From Eopsaltria australis (Eukaryota; Chordata; Aves; Passeriformes; Petroicidae): a DNA stretch of 64,000 bases. The translations under genes and the position numbers were made by a program. How positions within the stretch are numbered: the first letter of the stretch is position 1; each line of letters opens with the position of its first letter. The stretch lies in NCBI GenBank assembly GCA_034509425.1, contig JAVTVJ010000040.1, positions 9,377,001 through 9,441,000 on the forward strand. The letters are read 5' to 3'. Positions 24,219 through 36,800 of this stretch are shown piece by piece. Under the pieces are notes generated by a model. It searched no databases and was not told where the DNA came from. It saw only the letters and a list, made by a program, of their open reading frames with translations.

Positions 24219-27200
24219 CTGTCTTCCAGCAGCATTTTTTCTCACAAGCATATCACAATCCATTTATGCAATGAGGCTTACGGATATGATGGCTTGATAT
24301 ACACTCTATAAAAAGCAAAGGCATAAGAACTGTCATATACAATGCAGGGCAGCATCTTCAGCTTCAGCCTACTCCTCTTGTCTTTCTGTTGCATCTCTGC
24401 CACCTCCTATGAAAGTCATGCAGTTAGTCCTTTAAAACAAGTACTTCACCCACATTGGTAAAAGACTGGAAAAGTCTGATATGGAAAAAAGTGCATTAGG
24501 CCAAGAGCTATTATAGCCAAACAAGTAACTCACTGGAGAAGAAGTAACTTAAGCCAATAAGTGTCTTTGAACCTTTTGTTCTTAGTGCAAGAGACCACCC
24601 AACAGTAGTCTAACCCTGCTGTGGAAGAAAGTAGACTGGTATAACTGCTGTCCTTCGACAGAGAGATACATGACCAACAGGGAACTTATAGACCTTAGCT
24701 GTCAACACTTTACTGTGTCTGTCACCCACAGAAAAGATTCCTAAGGAAGAGCCTCACTCTTGCTGATTTAAGATTTCAGGTTTGTTCTAATTTAGTGGTA
24801 ATCTACAACACCAGTAGTGTGTGGTGTATCTTTGTTAAGAAGACTTTCTCTGAGTCTGTGGCAGTTGCAGTTTCCTTTTTGTCCTTATTAAGTTATAATT
24901 TCCATTTCTTCAAGCTCACCCAAACCTACAGTTAAGTTGGCACTCATGATTTACATGTACATATAAAATTTCTGCACTCAATAAAAGGATGTGTAGGTCA
25001 GTTTTAACATTTTAAGATTAGTATCAAATATATGCTGATTGATAGATCAGATCGTTTCAGAATGATGACTCATTTTTCAGGTTTTGCTTCAGTCTTCTTT
25101 TTCCTTCTGTCCCACAGCCTGAGATATAGCCTTTAACTCAGGAATGAACACAATGCTGCATGCAACACAGTTGTCACAATGTTTATGCAAATAATAATAG
25201 TATGAGGTGACAGAAAGAAGCATGAGGAGACAAGAAAAGATAGGGAAAGGACAGATTCCCTGTGTTTCACTCTATGCTCATCCCATATACTAGAATTCTT
25301 TTGTTTTCTGCTTTTGAAATTTCTCTCAAGGTGAATACATATTAGTGAACAAGAAAGCAATTATTACTAATAGATATTAATAAATTATACCAGGATAGGG
25401 ACTATGAAAAATAATTATATTTTCATTCTCTAAGAAGAAGCTACAGAAATAGAACAAGTCCATCACTTGTTTCAATGTGGACACCTTGCCAGCCAAAACT
25501 TATCTTGTTTTAGTACACCATAATTTTTATTTATTTAGTTAAAGGCCATATTCAGTGTACCTCTTCCTCTAGTGATAACTTCTGTCTAATAAATATACCT
25601 AATTTTTATCACCTTCTATTGTTGGGATAAACACCAGCTTGTGCACTGACTAAAACTGACCATGTGAACTCTCACTCTCTGTATATCTCAATTAATTTTG
25701 CTGCTGGTAAAATGTACTTTAATCCTTATTTTTCCAGAGCCAGCAGTTCCTCATTTTTCTCCATATATCTTGGTGACTTTTCTATGGCTTTTTTTCCTAT
25801 TGGAAGAAAAAAAAAAAAACCATTGATTTCTCGAGGAGAGGATTCAAGTTTTTGCACACATTAGGCATACCTGGCTCAGACACATACAACTCCTTTTATA
25901 ATATCTGTTATGTCTTTTAAAGTCTCAGATGGCAGAAAAAACACATAAGCTACTATTTTTATTTCTGAGTATTAGGGAGGCACTCATGCACTACAGTGCA
26001 GAGAACTACTTAAGTATCTGGGCATAGAGATGATCCCATCAGCCTCTCCAACAATTCAAGCCTCTACCCCAGTGACTAATAATAACACCGGTTAAGAACA
26101 GTACATAAAAATGAGATTTATTCTTTCCTCTCTGATCATGATTAAAGTAGAAGGGTATTTTTTCCAAAGACTATTAGTTGTATGCTTTCCCCTGCTAGTC
26201 ACATCTCTGAAGCAATTACTTATTGACATATAAGTCTAAATCCTAAGTACACCTTCTATTCATACCCTCTGTGACCCTCCAGCAGCCTGCAGACTGCTGC
26301 TGTGTATTAAGAAACTCTGAGCCTGAACAGAGGAAATAAGTAAGTTCTTCTCTCCTTTATCCCCTGTACAATGTTTTTCTCTCTGTTGAAAGGTCGCTGC
26401 TACATCTCAAAGCTGCATGCCTCATCCATCGCAAAATGATTCATTTTTCTTTAAGAAGGTTGATCAAATACCTCAGTGACTTTTTCTTAAGTTTTACCTT
26501 TTTTAAAAATAAAACGTTTATGTACAGATTTTTTTTTTCCCTGGAAATTGAATTACCCAGGATCACAAAGTATATTGGAAGAAAAAAGGTAAAAACCAAA
26601 AATATTTCAAAGATATAATGTAGCATCCCATTTAAGTGAGAAAATGTCCCGAAGGAACTGCTGGTTTTCTCATGACTAGATAAAATCTGAAGATATTTAA
26701 GAAAGAACAAAAGCTCCAAAATACTGCAGAAAGTACTCATCTTCTTTACATCCTCTCTTGATCTTCTGTACAACAATCACTGAAAGTTTGGGACAGGATC
26801 CAAATGGTGACATTCCCCTGAGGGAGGTGGGACAGCAGGATTCATACAAAAAAAATTGAATTATTGACTTTAAAATTGCTAACTCTGACATGAATTTTTT
26901 AAAAAAGGAGTGTTCCCAGTAGCGTTTTAGACAAAATATTCAGAAGAGCCATGAATATGCACAACATTTTGGAGGAAATGGCTGAGCCAGCAAGCACCAG
27001 CATACACTGCTTCACAGTAAATGAGTTCCAGAGACTGCCGTGCTTTTTGCATTCACTCAGTGACAGATCAGTCTAGAGAATGGTAGCATCTGGATGAGGG
27101 CAGATGGCTAAACTGTCAAATAATGACATTTTAAGAAATTTCAGCAGTCTAAGCGCAATATGGTTCCAATCCCAAAGGCAGACAGGTAAACAATGGTGCA

Positions 27201-28361
27201 GAAGTTATAGCACTAGCACATAAGATTATTGATTATAATTATTCCAGGGAAAAGAATTCTTCTCAGAAGATTAGGCTGACAGGAAGATTGAGAGTTCTCT
27301 CAGAAAGAATTAGGTAACATCTCCCATGTTTTGTTCATGCATCTATTTTGCTACATTTTTACCTCAAATGAGCTTCTTGTGATGTGCTAAAATAACATAA
27401 ACCTTTCAGGGTAAAGATGTTCCAATCCACCATTTTTCTGCAATTCATCTTTCACTGCTAAATTTTTATTTGGTTTCAGAAATTCACCATTAAGTCACGG
27501 ATAGCCATTAGAAATCTTTGCCCTTAGAACCAGAATGCACTTGGATCCAAAAAATCTTATCTTAATTGTTTACAGGAGGAAAATCATTCCCAAAAATACC
27601 AAAAAATAGTAGCTGATCCTGTGGAGAGAAGCTAAAGTTCATTCAGTTGAACTTACATAGAAGCAAAATTTAAAGTTTTGAATAGTCTCACCTAAATCTG
27701 TGTAAAATCAAACTTCTGTAAAGAACAAGGAAAAAGCCCTTTTTTGTGTGTTTGTGGTAATTGGCATGTGTTTTGGAACTGAAGTCACAAAATGGACAAG
27801 TTAAGAGAGGATTCTTCAATTTTATGTTGGAATTTCTGTTCCTTTTTTAGAGAGGTCACAGCAAGGCACCTTAGCAATGAAAAGTGAACCATAACCTGCA
27901 GTCCATGGTGTCATTCCTGAAGACTTAAGTGAAGAGTCTGAGCTGAATTTTTTACATCTGTCAACAAACACTGACATCATTAACTATGCAGTTATGTGAC
28001 TGACAGGGAAGCCTTACAGAAGTGACTGAGGGATTCTTCTTTCTCTGTGATCCCTTCTCCTTTGCTTAATGTGCACTCGTTCCCCAGCCCATTATATACT
28101 GGAATGTGTAGTTTTGGATATTGCCAGTCTGTCACTTGCCTTGTTAAACATTTGGTTACCATGCTCATACAAGCCCGTCCCCTGAGAATGGGAAGAGACC
28201 TGTGAAGGGCAGAAAGGCAGGCAGACAGACAGGCCTATCAAAACAAAAAGGGCAAGAGGGGGGAAAAGAGAACAGTTGTTCTGCTGGAAATATTAATAAT
28301 ATTATAAATATAAAGTTTTCATCTGATTTTCATTAAACTCCTATACATAAATTTCTGTGCT

Positions 28362-28470
28362 TTACAGTGCTTGACAGAGGTGATAAAATTACATGGATGG
28401 TGTGAATTAGCTGAAGTTCAATCTAAATAAAACCAAAATAATAGTGATTGGCAAAGGAAAGACCTTAAAA
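28362..28470 (+). mobile_element. Probable ancient L2/CR1-like LINE fragment (reverse transcriptase)
   Basis: Translating 28411-28464 gives the pattern L-K-F-N-L-N-K-T-K-I-I-V-I-G-K, which fits the conserved 'L-K-L-N-x-x-K-T-x-x-x-x-I-G' block that follows the catalytic region in L2/CR1-type reverse transcriptases. A Trp-Met pair (28394-28399) lies upstream at the spacing expected for the 'W-M-x-x-N-x-L-K-L-N' arrangement if one base has been lost and one codon mutated to a stop. 'C-L-T-E-V-I' just before it also fits. The copy is short and broken. The family level (L2 versus another CR1-clade element) cannot be decided by eye. Confidence 0.45.
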
Positions 28471-31400
28471 GACTAAGGAGGAAAGGCATCTGTTTTTTTT
28501 AAATTGTATCTTACTGTTGGTATGGCTCCTAATGAGCATTTCATACTAGGTTCACTTTTTTCTGAGTTCATACTTCACAAGAGTAACTCAGAAGCTATTA
28601 CTATTCCTCTCAGATTCTTCTTTTACCATTTTTATTGACACAGGGAAAATATTGAGGATATCTTTAGGAAAGATCATTCTGCTTGGATATATCACAGCAA
28701 TATCCATAGCTTTGCCATCTGCAGAACAGAATTACATAACCTTGGTGTGTGTTGACTTCTGTAGCAGAATGATGTCAATGCATGTATCAATGCATATGCT
28801 ATTAATTATGTAATAGTTTAGAGCCAAAGTGCTAGTTGTGAATTAAGTGACATTAAACAGTGAAGAATCTTTTTTCCCTTCGTAGTTATGTTTTCACTCT
28901 TGACACATGGACTACAACTTCCAATGTTGGAGCCACAGTTTTCTCAAGAAAACAATATTTCTTAGGAATTCACTTTCTCAGTTGTCTAAAATGGAACTTG
29001 AACTTTTAGATTCACTTTGATAGCATGGATAACCAGAGGGCAGATGCATAGGTGATATCACTCTGCCTTAGCGGTATACAACGAAGCAAGCCCCAGATTT
29101 TCTGGGCTTTTGCACCAGGGAATCAGGTTTATTTTTCAAGTACAAAAATTCAGATTTAGCTATCTATAAATGACAGATTTGAGTTATCTGCTTCTTCAGA
29201 AGAATTAGGGCAAGGTTCTATAGCATATATCCAATATATATCCATATATATAACTTTGCTCATATCAGCAGTGAGTTTTTTGGTGAGCATAGTATTTATG
29301 GTATGGAGTAAATGCATGTTTTAACTATGATAGTAAGGGTCACAGAATCTGCCTTATACAGTATAATGGATTTTGAGAAGATTTTTACTGGGTATTCATG
29401 GAAGAACCATCAAATACGCTGTTAGATATGTCCATAGTGTGCTTGTTCTCATATAGAAGTTCAGTATTGATTACAGAGTCTTCTGTCTCCTGTGGTGAGC
29501 GTTAAAATTTCAAAGTCATCATCCTAAACCTGAATTCTGAAGTAACATTGATCATGCTTCATATGCTCTGTGTATAATCACACTCATAAGGTAATGTTAC
29601 AGCTTGTTTCACATTTTACTGATTTTCTTAGTCTGAAATCCCTATTTTTTTTCTTATTTCCAAATTAATTTACAACCTGCACTTAGGGAAGGTGAATAAA
29701 CAATTTTGTTCTTACAGACCAAAAGAAAATACTGACAAAGAAACCAAAGAGTGATTTAACACATCCTCTTGCCAAAAAGAGAGTAAACTATAGCTGAAGT
29801 ACTAAACACTACCATTTGTCTAAACTTTTAAAGCCTTGCATGACAGAAATTCCACAACCTGACTTGGGTAATATATTTCTGCAATCAACTACCTTTACTT
29901 CTTTTACCTGTCCTAAATGTCACTAGCTGCAATTTAAGCCCTCATGGACCTCTTACTTCAATTGGAAGTGGGATTCAACTATCTCTATAGATTGACCTAA
30001 AATCAAACTTTGTGAATCAGCTTTAAAATCACTTGCAGACTATTAATAAATTGAAAATAAAAACATATGCATATAGTGGATATAGGTCCTGCATTTCATG
30101 GTTTCACACAGGAGACCAGGGACAAACACCATGGTAGGCAATAGCAGAGTAACTTATTTTTTATGTTACTTTTCCTTAAAATAGAAGGAGATTAAGTTGC
30201 TCGTGTATAAATATTTAAGTAAATAAACTGCCATCAACTCAGCAATCAAACTGTGAAAATGTGGAGGTGGGATGAATCCAAAACTACATAGCCGTAAGCT
30301 AATTCATATTCATAATCTAAAACTTTTCATATTTAAAAGGATTTGGAATATATAAATGCCCCAGGAAAAACAAAATAAGAGAAATATATGCTTGATAAGG
30401 ATACCAGTCTGTAACATCAGAGCAAATGGCTAACAGAAGCATGTATTTTGGGGAATTTCGATGAGGCAGCTAAGTTATTTATACATGGCACTAAATAATA
30501 TTAAAACCTTATGAGATCTAGTTCCTGTCTACCAACCACACTACCCAAAGGAATCAAAGCAAGTTGCAGTTGCACCTTCAAATCTGAAAATTCTCCTAGG
30601 AAAGGAGAACTTACTGCCATGCCACACTGCATTAGCTCTGTGTGTGCGAACTTACAGCTTCTCTCTACAAGTGTACCAGACTGTGAGGGATATATTAAAA
30701 TATAAAATATAAATATAAAATATTACTAGAGACTTGTTTAAGCTTCCAAACTTGACTTGAGGTATGTAGTACAGAGCAAGCTGAATTGCACATATTTATT
30801 GTTATAAAAAGCTAAGAACAAATAAAAGAAGCAAGGGTAGCTCATTGTAGAAATACATTACCTAAGGCAGTTCGTGAAATTTCAGTCATGCAGGGCTTTA
30901 ACAAAAGTTTAGACAAATGGTAGTGTTTATTACTTCAGCTATAGTTTACTCTCTTTTTGGCAAGGAGATGCATCTTGATCTCATGCCTTGGGGCACAGGA
31001 GTGGATGACCTCCCATCTGGATGGGCCTTTTCCCACAAAGTATGTCACTATGAGGTCAGCAGAGTACAGTGAAATAAATTTTACTTGCCCCTGTCATTTA
31101 ATGGACAGTTTCCAGAGGCATGAGGTTGGTTTGGAAGGAACTGTGGTCCACAAAACAGCTGTAATGAATATATCAGGTGAAAAACTCCATTAAAAATGCC
31201 AAATGCCAATGTCAAGTAAAGAATTTTTTTATCACATGATAAAACAGGTAGAACTTATGTACATTATCAGAAAACCCTAACAGTAAATTTAATTCCCTCA
31301 ATTAATTTATTGAATGTGTAGTGCTAAAGCCTAGGTCACCAAAGAAGTCTGAATTGCTGGAAGGGGAGACAAGAGGAAGTTACTGATTTAACCTAAACTC

Positions 31401-33419
31401 TGTGCAGAACCTATATGATGATGAAAATTAAGGACAATGCTTCATTAATGAACATTATATACTCTAATTCAGTATCTTTGTAAGAATGAAAAACAAAAGA
31501 ATTTATGCATTTTAGTAATATCTGTCTTTAGACAAGGTGAGTTTCAAAACAAATAAATTTATTAAAGAGGATTTAAAGGAATGTAAAAATGTTAAATACT
31601 TTATGTGGGTGGAGACTGCTTAAAGACAGACTGCTTAAAGACAGGGTTTGATGCTTAGAGTAATTGTACACTGCTTACAAAAAATAATCTTTTAAAGGAT
31701 AAAAAATGCTGACAGGAAAAAAAAAAGATGAGATGAACAAAGAAGACAATAGAACTTAAAACACAGCCTGTGGAAAACAAAAGTCTAAATAAGGAAAATA
31801 GAAAAAAAGGAGCATAATACTTGGAAAGTTAAATTTAAAACCATCACACAACAGTCAAAACAAAATAATGGGAAACTTCAGGCAGAGGCATAAAACTAAT
31901 AGTAAATATTTTCCTTAAACATGTTTGAAATACGAACCTTGTCAGTAAGATGACAGAGCGGTCAAGGTGCAAAGAGACTCCAAGGAAGACAAAGTTGTAG
32001 CCAGAAATACTAAATTAATTCCCAGTACTTGTCTTCATATTGGAGGGTAACCCAAATTTGGGGGATACTATCTTGAACTTAAAGCTAATAGGAGAAGTTT
32101 TAGAAGAGAGCTGTAAAATAAGCAATGACAAATTTCTGAGACGCAGCACTAGGAAGCCAAGTTCTAAAAGAATACCATATTGCTGAATTATAAACTCTGC
32201 TTGCAAGTTAAAATTAAAACTGACTTGCCACCAAAGGACTAAAAAATGCCATAAGGATGAATGTGTGAATCTTCATACCAGTCTGAATTCTTTAGTTAGC
32301 AAATTTGTTGAAATTAATATGAAGAATAAAATGAGTAGACATATGGATAAATGTGATATAATTGTGAATTGGGAACAAAGTTCCTGCAGCAGTAAGCCAT
32401 GCTTCACAAATTATTAATCACATTAAAAAGAATTTCCCAATATTTTAGGGCAGCATTGCCAGAGAGCCAACCCTAAGTCACATAATCCTGAGTAAATGGC
32501 TGAGTTCACCAATGGGCAGAGACAGGAAGTTGCCTTTCAGAAGCACAAATTAGCTCAAGTGCAGAGCTGTGCTGATGCATCTGAGTCTCATAATGGGGTG
32601 AGAAACAATTCTGCAAAAGCTTGAGGCGCTCAGCATCGTATTCTATTGCCCATTGTAAACAAGATGTCTGTGAAATTAGGACAGTGGTGAGTAAATACAA
32701 CAAAACACTACGAATACCTCTTTTTCAGGGACATATGCACAGTCAAACTGGTGCCCATACTTAGAAGAACCAAGTTGTGTAAAGTCCATGAAAACCAATC
32801 TTAACCACTTGACTCAACCACAAGTGGCAGGATGTGAACTCTCAGACAAATTTTTCAAGAGATTCTTGCATGAAACACACTGTCAATACAGACAAGTGTG
32901 TCATGGGCTGCATCAATCCTACCTGACCTGAGGTAATGTAAGAAATTCAGGGGGTCAGAAGATTGTCATGGTGGGAAGCCTTTAGAATAACAGCAGAGAA
33001 CAAGGGGGAGTCCAGTGGCTCAGCTGTCCATCAAATAATAAACTGGTTTGTATTTCCAACAGTCAAACTGGTTTTGTACTTCTGTCATGAACAAAGGCAG
33101 GGCTACATAGTAGGGTGTGCAAAGACCCACCACACAGCCCCAACACCTCCATGGACAACCCTTTCATCAGACCTAGAGGAAGTTTCAGAAACTCATTTTA
33201 TCTGGTGATTAAACAGCTCAGATTCAAAGGAAACATACCTGCTCCTTTAAAAAAGAACCAACTACTTGGCTTCCATTTTGTTTGTTTACTGTCTTCTGCA
33301 ATGTTTGGTAAACCTCTGTGCATTAAATTGACAAAGCAGGAAAAATTTGTGATGATACACCAGTGGTCAGCAAGCCATCCCTTAAAGAAAAACACTGCTG
33401 ATAAGATAAACAACTTGTG
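28471..33419. other. Unique AT-rich non-coding sequence
   Basis: No supported gene. Small local features are AT-rich ATATATCC-type words at 29224-29252, an AAATAT-rich patch at 30693-30726 and a perfect 15-bp tandem duplication at 31613-31642. The longest frame, 101 codons at 33115-33420 (+), is unrecognised and partly overlaps another frame. Confidence 0.5.
31613..31642 (+). repeat. Perfect 15-bp tandem duplication (two units)
   Basis: The unit agactgcttaaagac occurs twice head to tail with no mismatch, which suggests a recent replication-slippage duplication. Confidence 0.9.
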
Positions 33420-33830
33420 ATGTACTTAATTACAATATTTCATACTCATTTAGCCATCTCCACATCACAGCACTAACAAAGTGGATTTCAAATAGAAAGA
33501 AAGACTCCTTCACACAAGCCCAGAGGGCTAATTATAAAATAGCAACCTACTTTTTTTTTGGTAGCATTTTTTTTCCAGTAGAATTTATTGAGCTCATTAC
33601 CAAGCTGCTTATGAAGTGATTTGAAATGAGGCAACATTAAAGCATTCTGAAAATCCCTTGTACTTAGTCATCTTGACACTTTGTTTGAACTTGAAGCATT
33701 AATATGAAATAACTCCAGCAGCCCTATATTCCTGATTCTATTGTTTGACAGTGCATTTAAAAGCTAAAAGATGATATGATCAAGGACTTTTAATCAGCAC
33801 AGTAATTTGTAGGAGTGTCTCAAGTATTCA
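33420..33830. other. Possible conserved non-coding element
   Basis: About 400 bp of balanced, non-repetitive sequence with many TAAT/ATTA cores and a run of distinct words without low complexity (only two short T runs at about 33551-33573). The texture resembles deeply conserved developmental non-coding elements. There is no open frame of note. This is an impression only; an alignment would decide it. Confidence 0.22.
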
Positions 33831-36800
33831 TAACTTTGAAAAGACCAAAGGGACACAAATGTGAGAAACAAGGCAGGTACGGTACATGTCAGACTAGAAT
33901 AACAGCAATGTGAAACCAGGAGTACAAGCAATGCTGGAACTGAGGGGGTTTTTATTGCTTTTTACAGGCAAGACTGAAAATTGAAAGATACACATCAAAG
34001 CCACTAAAGAGCTCCACACATTGTACCTTATTAGCCTAATTTTACCTTCTGTAATCACATTATATAATATGCATCACCAGATTAACCTGCTTGGGGTCAG
34101 TAGAAGGGCCACCATAAATATTTTTGAAGTGAAGCCTATGAAGATTTCAAAGTGGTAAAAAAAATTATAGAGAGAAGTAGTAAAATCCATGGAAATCTAT
34201 AGCATATTAAACTGAAATCTGTGAATAGCTTTGCTTTTCATCGTTCCCCCCACACACCCCCATGCATTAGTGTTTGAACTAATAATTAGAGCCAATGGAA
34301 ATGCTTCTGTTGAAAGAAAGAGTTTAAGATCATCCTTTTGCTCTAACTGCATTCTAATGTTCTGCCTACCTTATTACAAAGCCTTTAAAGGAAAGGGGAA
34401 ATAATTTGTAAAAAGCAAAAATGGGCAGGAATAGTACAAACACTGAATGTATCACACTGTGGTCTCTCCCACAAAAGGGGAAGAATCCCCAAATGTGGTT
34501 TAGAAAAAGGAAGAAAAAAGGAGCAAATTCCAGACAAATGTATGCAACAAAGGTACAAGAAGCTCCCTCCTCTGTCCAGTATTTTTGAGTGTCAGAAAGA
34601 GAGTGATTCAAACCCTTCATGGGGTGCACTCTGAAATGAGATCTCAGCAGAACAGCTTGGAACCTGCAATCCTCAGCAGCTCTCTTAGCATGCTTGATGG
34701 CTTCTTATGCACGGCCTTAAACTAATAAGGAAACTCCAAGATGGATGTGTTGGTCTGTAAGCTGGAAAGAATTCATTAGCTAAGCAAGATCTTGCCGAGT
34801 CATTACTTAGGAGACCCCTCCAAGGAATTCCTATGCAGTTTATAGAAATGGTGTAAGGGCCCTGATTTTCAAACCTTCATAGTTCTGTTAATAAAAGTGA
34901 TGCCTGAGGGGAAAAGAAAGCATAGTCCCTAAAAAGCCAATATATTGGGAAAGAAAGAAAAATAAGAGGGAAAGAGGCTAAAGCAGAAAGGAATAGGAAA
35001 CAAATATAAATGCAATGCCTGGCCAGCTGCAACATTTGCATCTCCCCACCTGTTTAGCTGCTCTCTGGCTGAAGAATTTAGCACTTGATCTGGAAGGTGA
35101 CTTGAGAAAAGATTTCAATGATAATGAGGTGTAGCTTTTTTCATCATAATTCCAAGTTTTGTAGATGTTTTCACCGACTAGGGCAGCAGCTCCCCTTTTT
35201 GATTCCTTATAGTAAAGGCACGCTATAATGTGGATCAATTTACAATGGCACTTGTTATCTTAATGAGGATTTCGATGAAACTCTGAAGCAGTGATGGGAT
35301 GTCAGAGCATGGGTTGCATTTTTGAAGTTCTTTCCTGCTTCTTTGAGAGACAAGATGAAAGATCTCTATGTTGTGTTAAAGAAACAAGCATATAAAAAAG
35401 GGAGGGACCAGAGGATTTCAAGATTATATGTATTTTGTGTTGCACATTAAATTTTTGTGAGAGCAGATACAGAGGTGGTAAACTCATACCTTTTTGCTAC
35501 AGTTCCTTTAATTTGCATCCATGTGGACTTCCATGTGAATGAGATTAAAAGCTGTGACCATCTTTAGATCGGTAGCTGGAATGAGAACACTTTTGCCAGG
35601 TTTCTTCTCTGTCAGTTACAGAATGGTGGTACAACATCAGACCTACACTGTTGCCAATTATGCCCTTCTGTAGTAAGGAAAAACAAAGATATTCATAAAT
35701 ATTTTGTTGCTATTTCAGCTTCTTAAGTTTTTCTAAACAGAATTTAAAGATATGAATTTTTCTTTCATAATTCAGGAAAACATAACCTTAACTTTGAGCT
35801 TAACTTTAAGCCCTGTTATATTCCTTTTGCACTCAAAGCAAATATATATTGTTTAGTAATCAGTATGACTCATTTTTATATTTGTTTTCTGCTTTTAAAG
35901 CAAAAATGTATACATGAATAAAGTTACCTATTATACATCTACTTACTTGCAGAAAGGTTAAAATAATGCCACAACTTAACACAACACAAAGAAATATTTT
36001 TATCTTATGGCATAGTTTTAATTGGCTATTTTCCTTTGTGAAACTTACAGTTGGTTTCATTTGTACTCCTTTGTGTGTTTTCCACACTTCAACATCATAT
36101 TTAGGACATATTTAGCTCTTTGATTTTACTTCTTAAGGGGAGAGCTAGAGTATTTCTCGTCACTCACAGATCCCAGGGAGGAATATGAATTATATAGGAA
36201 GGGGTTATCTTCTAGATATGAGGTGTTTTATCTCCTGGTTTTAAAAGGGAATTTGCTGTTTCAAGGGGTTATACATAGTTATCTACAACACTACTATTGC
36301 TTAAAACCCTTTTCTTTTTTTCCAAGTAAGATGTTGCCCAGGTCTAACTCAGTGGGGTAATCCTTATGCTCCTTTTAATGCTTACTTGAAATAGCAAAAC
36401 TTAAGTTTCTCATTGATCTGGTTACTAAGTTTAACTTGCTGAACTGGTTGAAAACATAAGGCTGGAGTTAATATATAAAGGTGAAGTGACGTGAGCTCCC
36501 TGTAAGTGTAGCAAGAAATTCTCTGGAGTGCAAAGTACCAGCAGGAGCAGAGCTAGAGACAGCATAGACCAGGTTTGCTCCCACTCCAGTTTTCCTCTGA
36601 CAGGTATGTCAAATGGGGGTAAAAGCACATCCTCAGCTTCTACCAGTCAAGATAAGGAGTTGCTAGTGAGAAGCCACACCTGAAAAGTCCATGCTCTCCA
36701 AAAGATTTTGGGAGTTGTGGCAGTTGGAAAGATTCCAGATCTTGCCAGCTGGTGGGAGAGGAGGGGGGTCAGAGTGCCACTATGGGTGCAGGTAGAAGTA

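Larger units (their letters stand above)
23607..28361. other. Unique non-coding sequence with two simple repeats
   Basis: Apart from the poly-A tract at 23692-23709 and the CTTTT array at 24131-24218, nothing was recognised. The longest frames (102 codons at 23720-24028 - and 111 codons at 26441-26776 -) are low-complexity or phenylalanine/lysine-rich artefacts of A/T runs. Confidence 0.5.

Noticed and set aside
24035..24297. Phenylalanine/serine-rich frames
   Set aside because: They are direct translations of the CTTTT microsatellite.
26283..26339. 57-bp micro-exon bounded by CCAG and GTAAGT
   Set aside because: The acceptor lacks a strong branch point, the interval is very short, and GTAAGT words are common by chance in a window this size.
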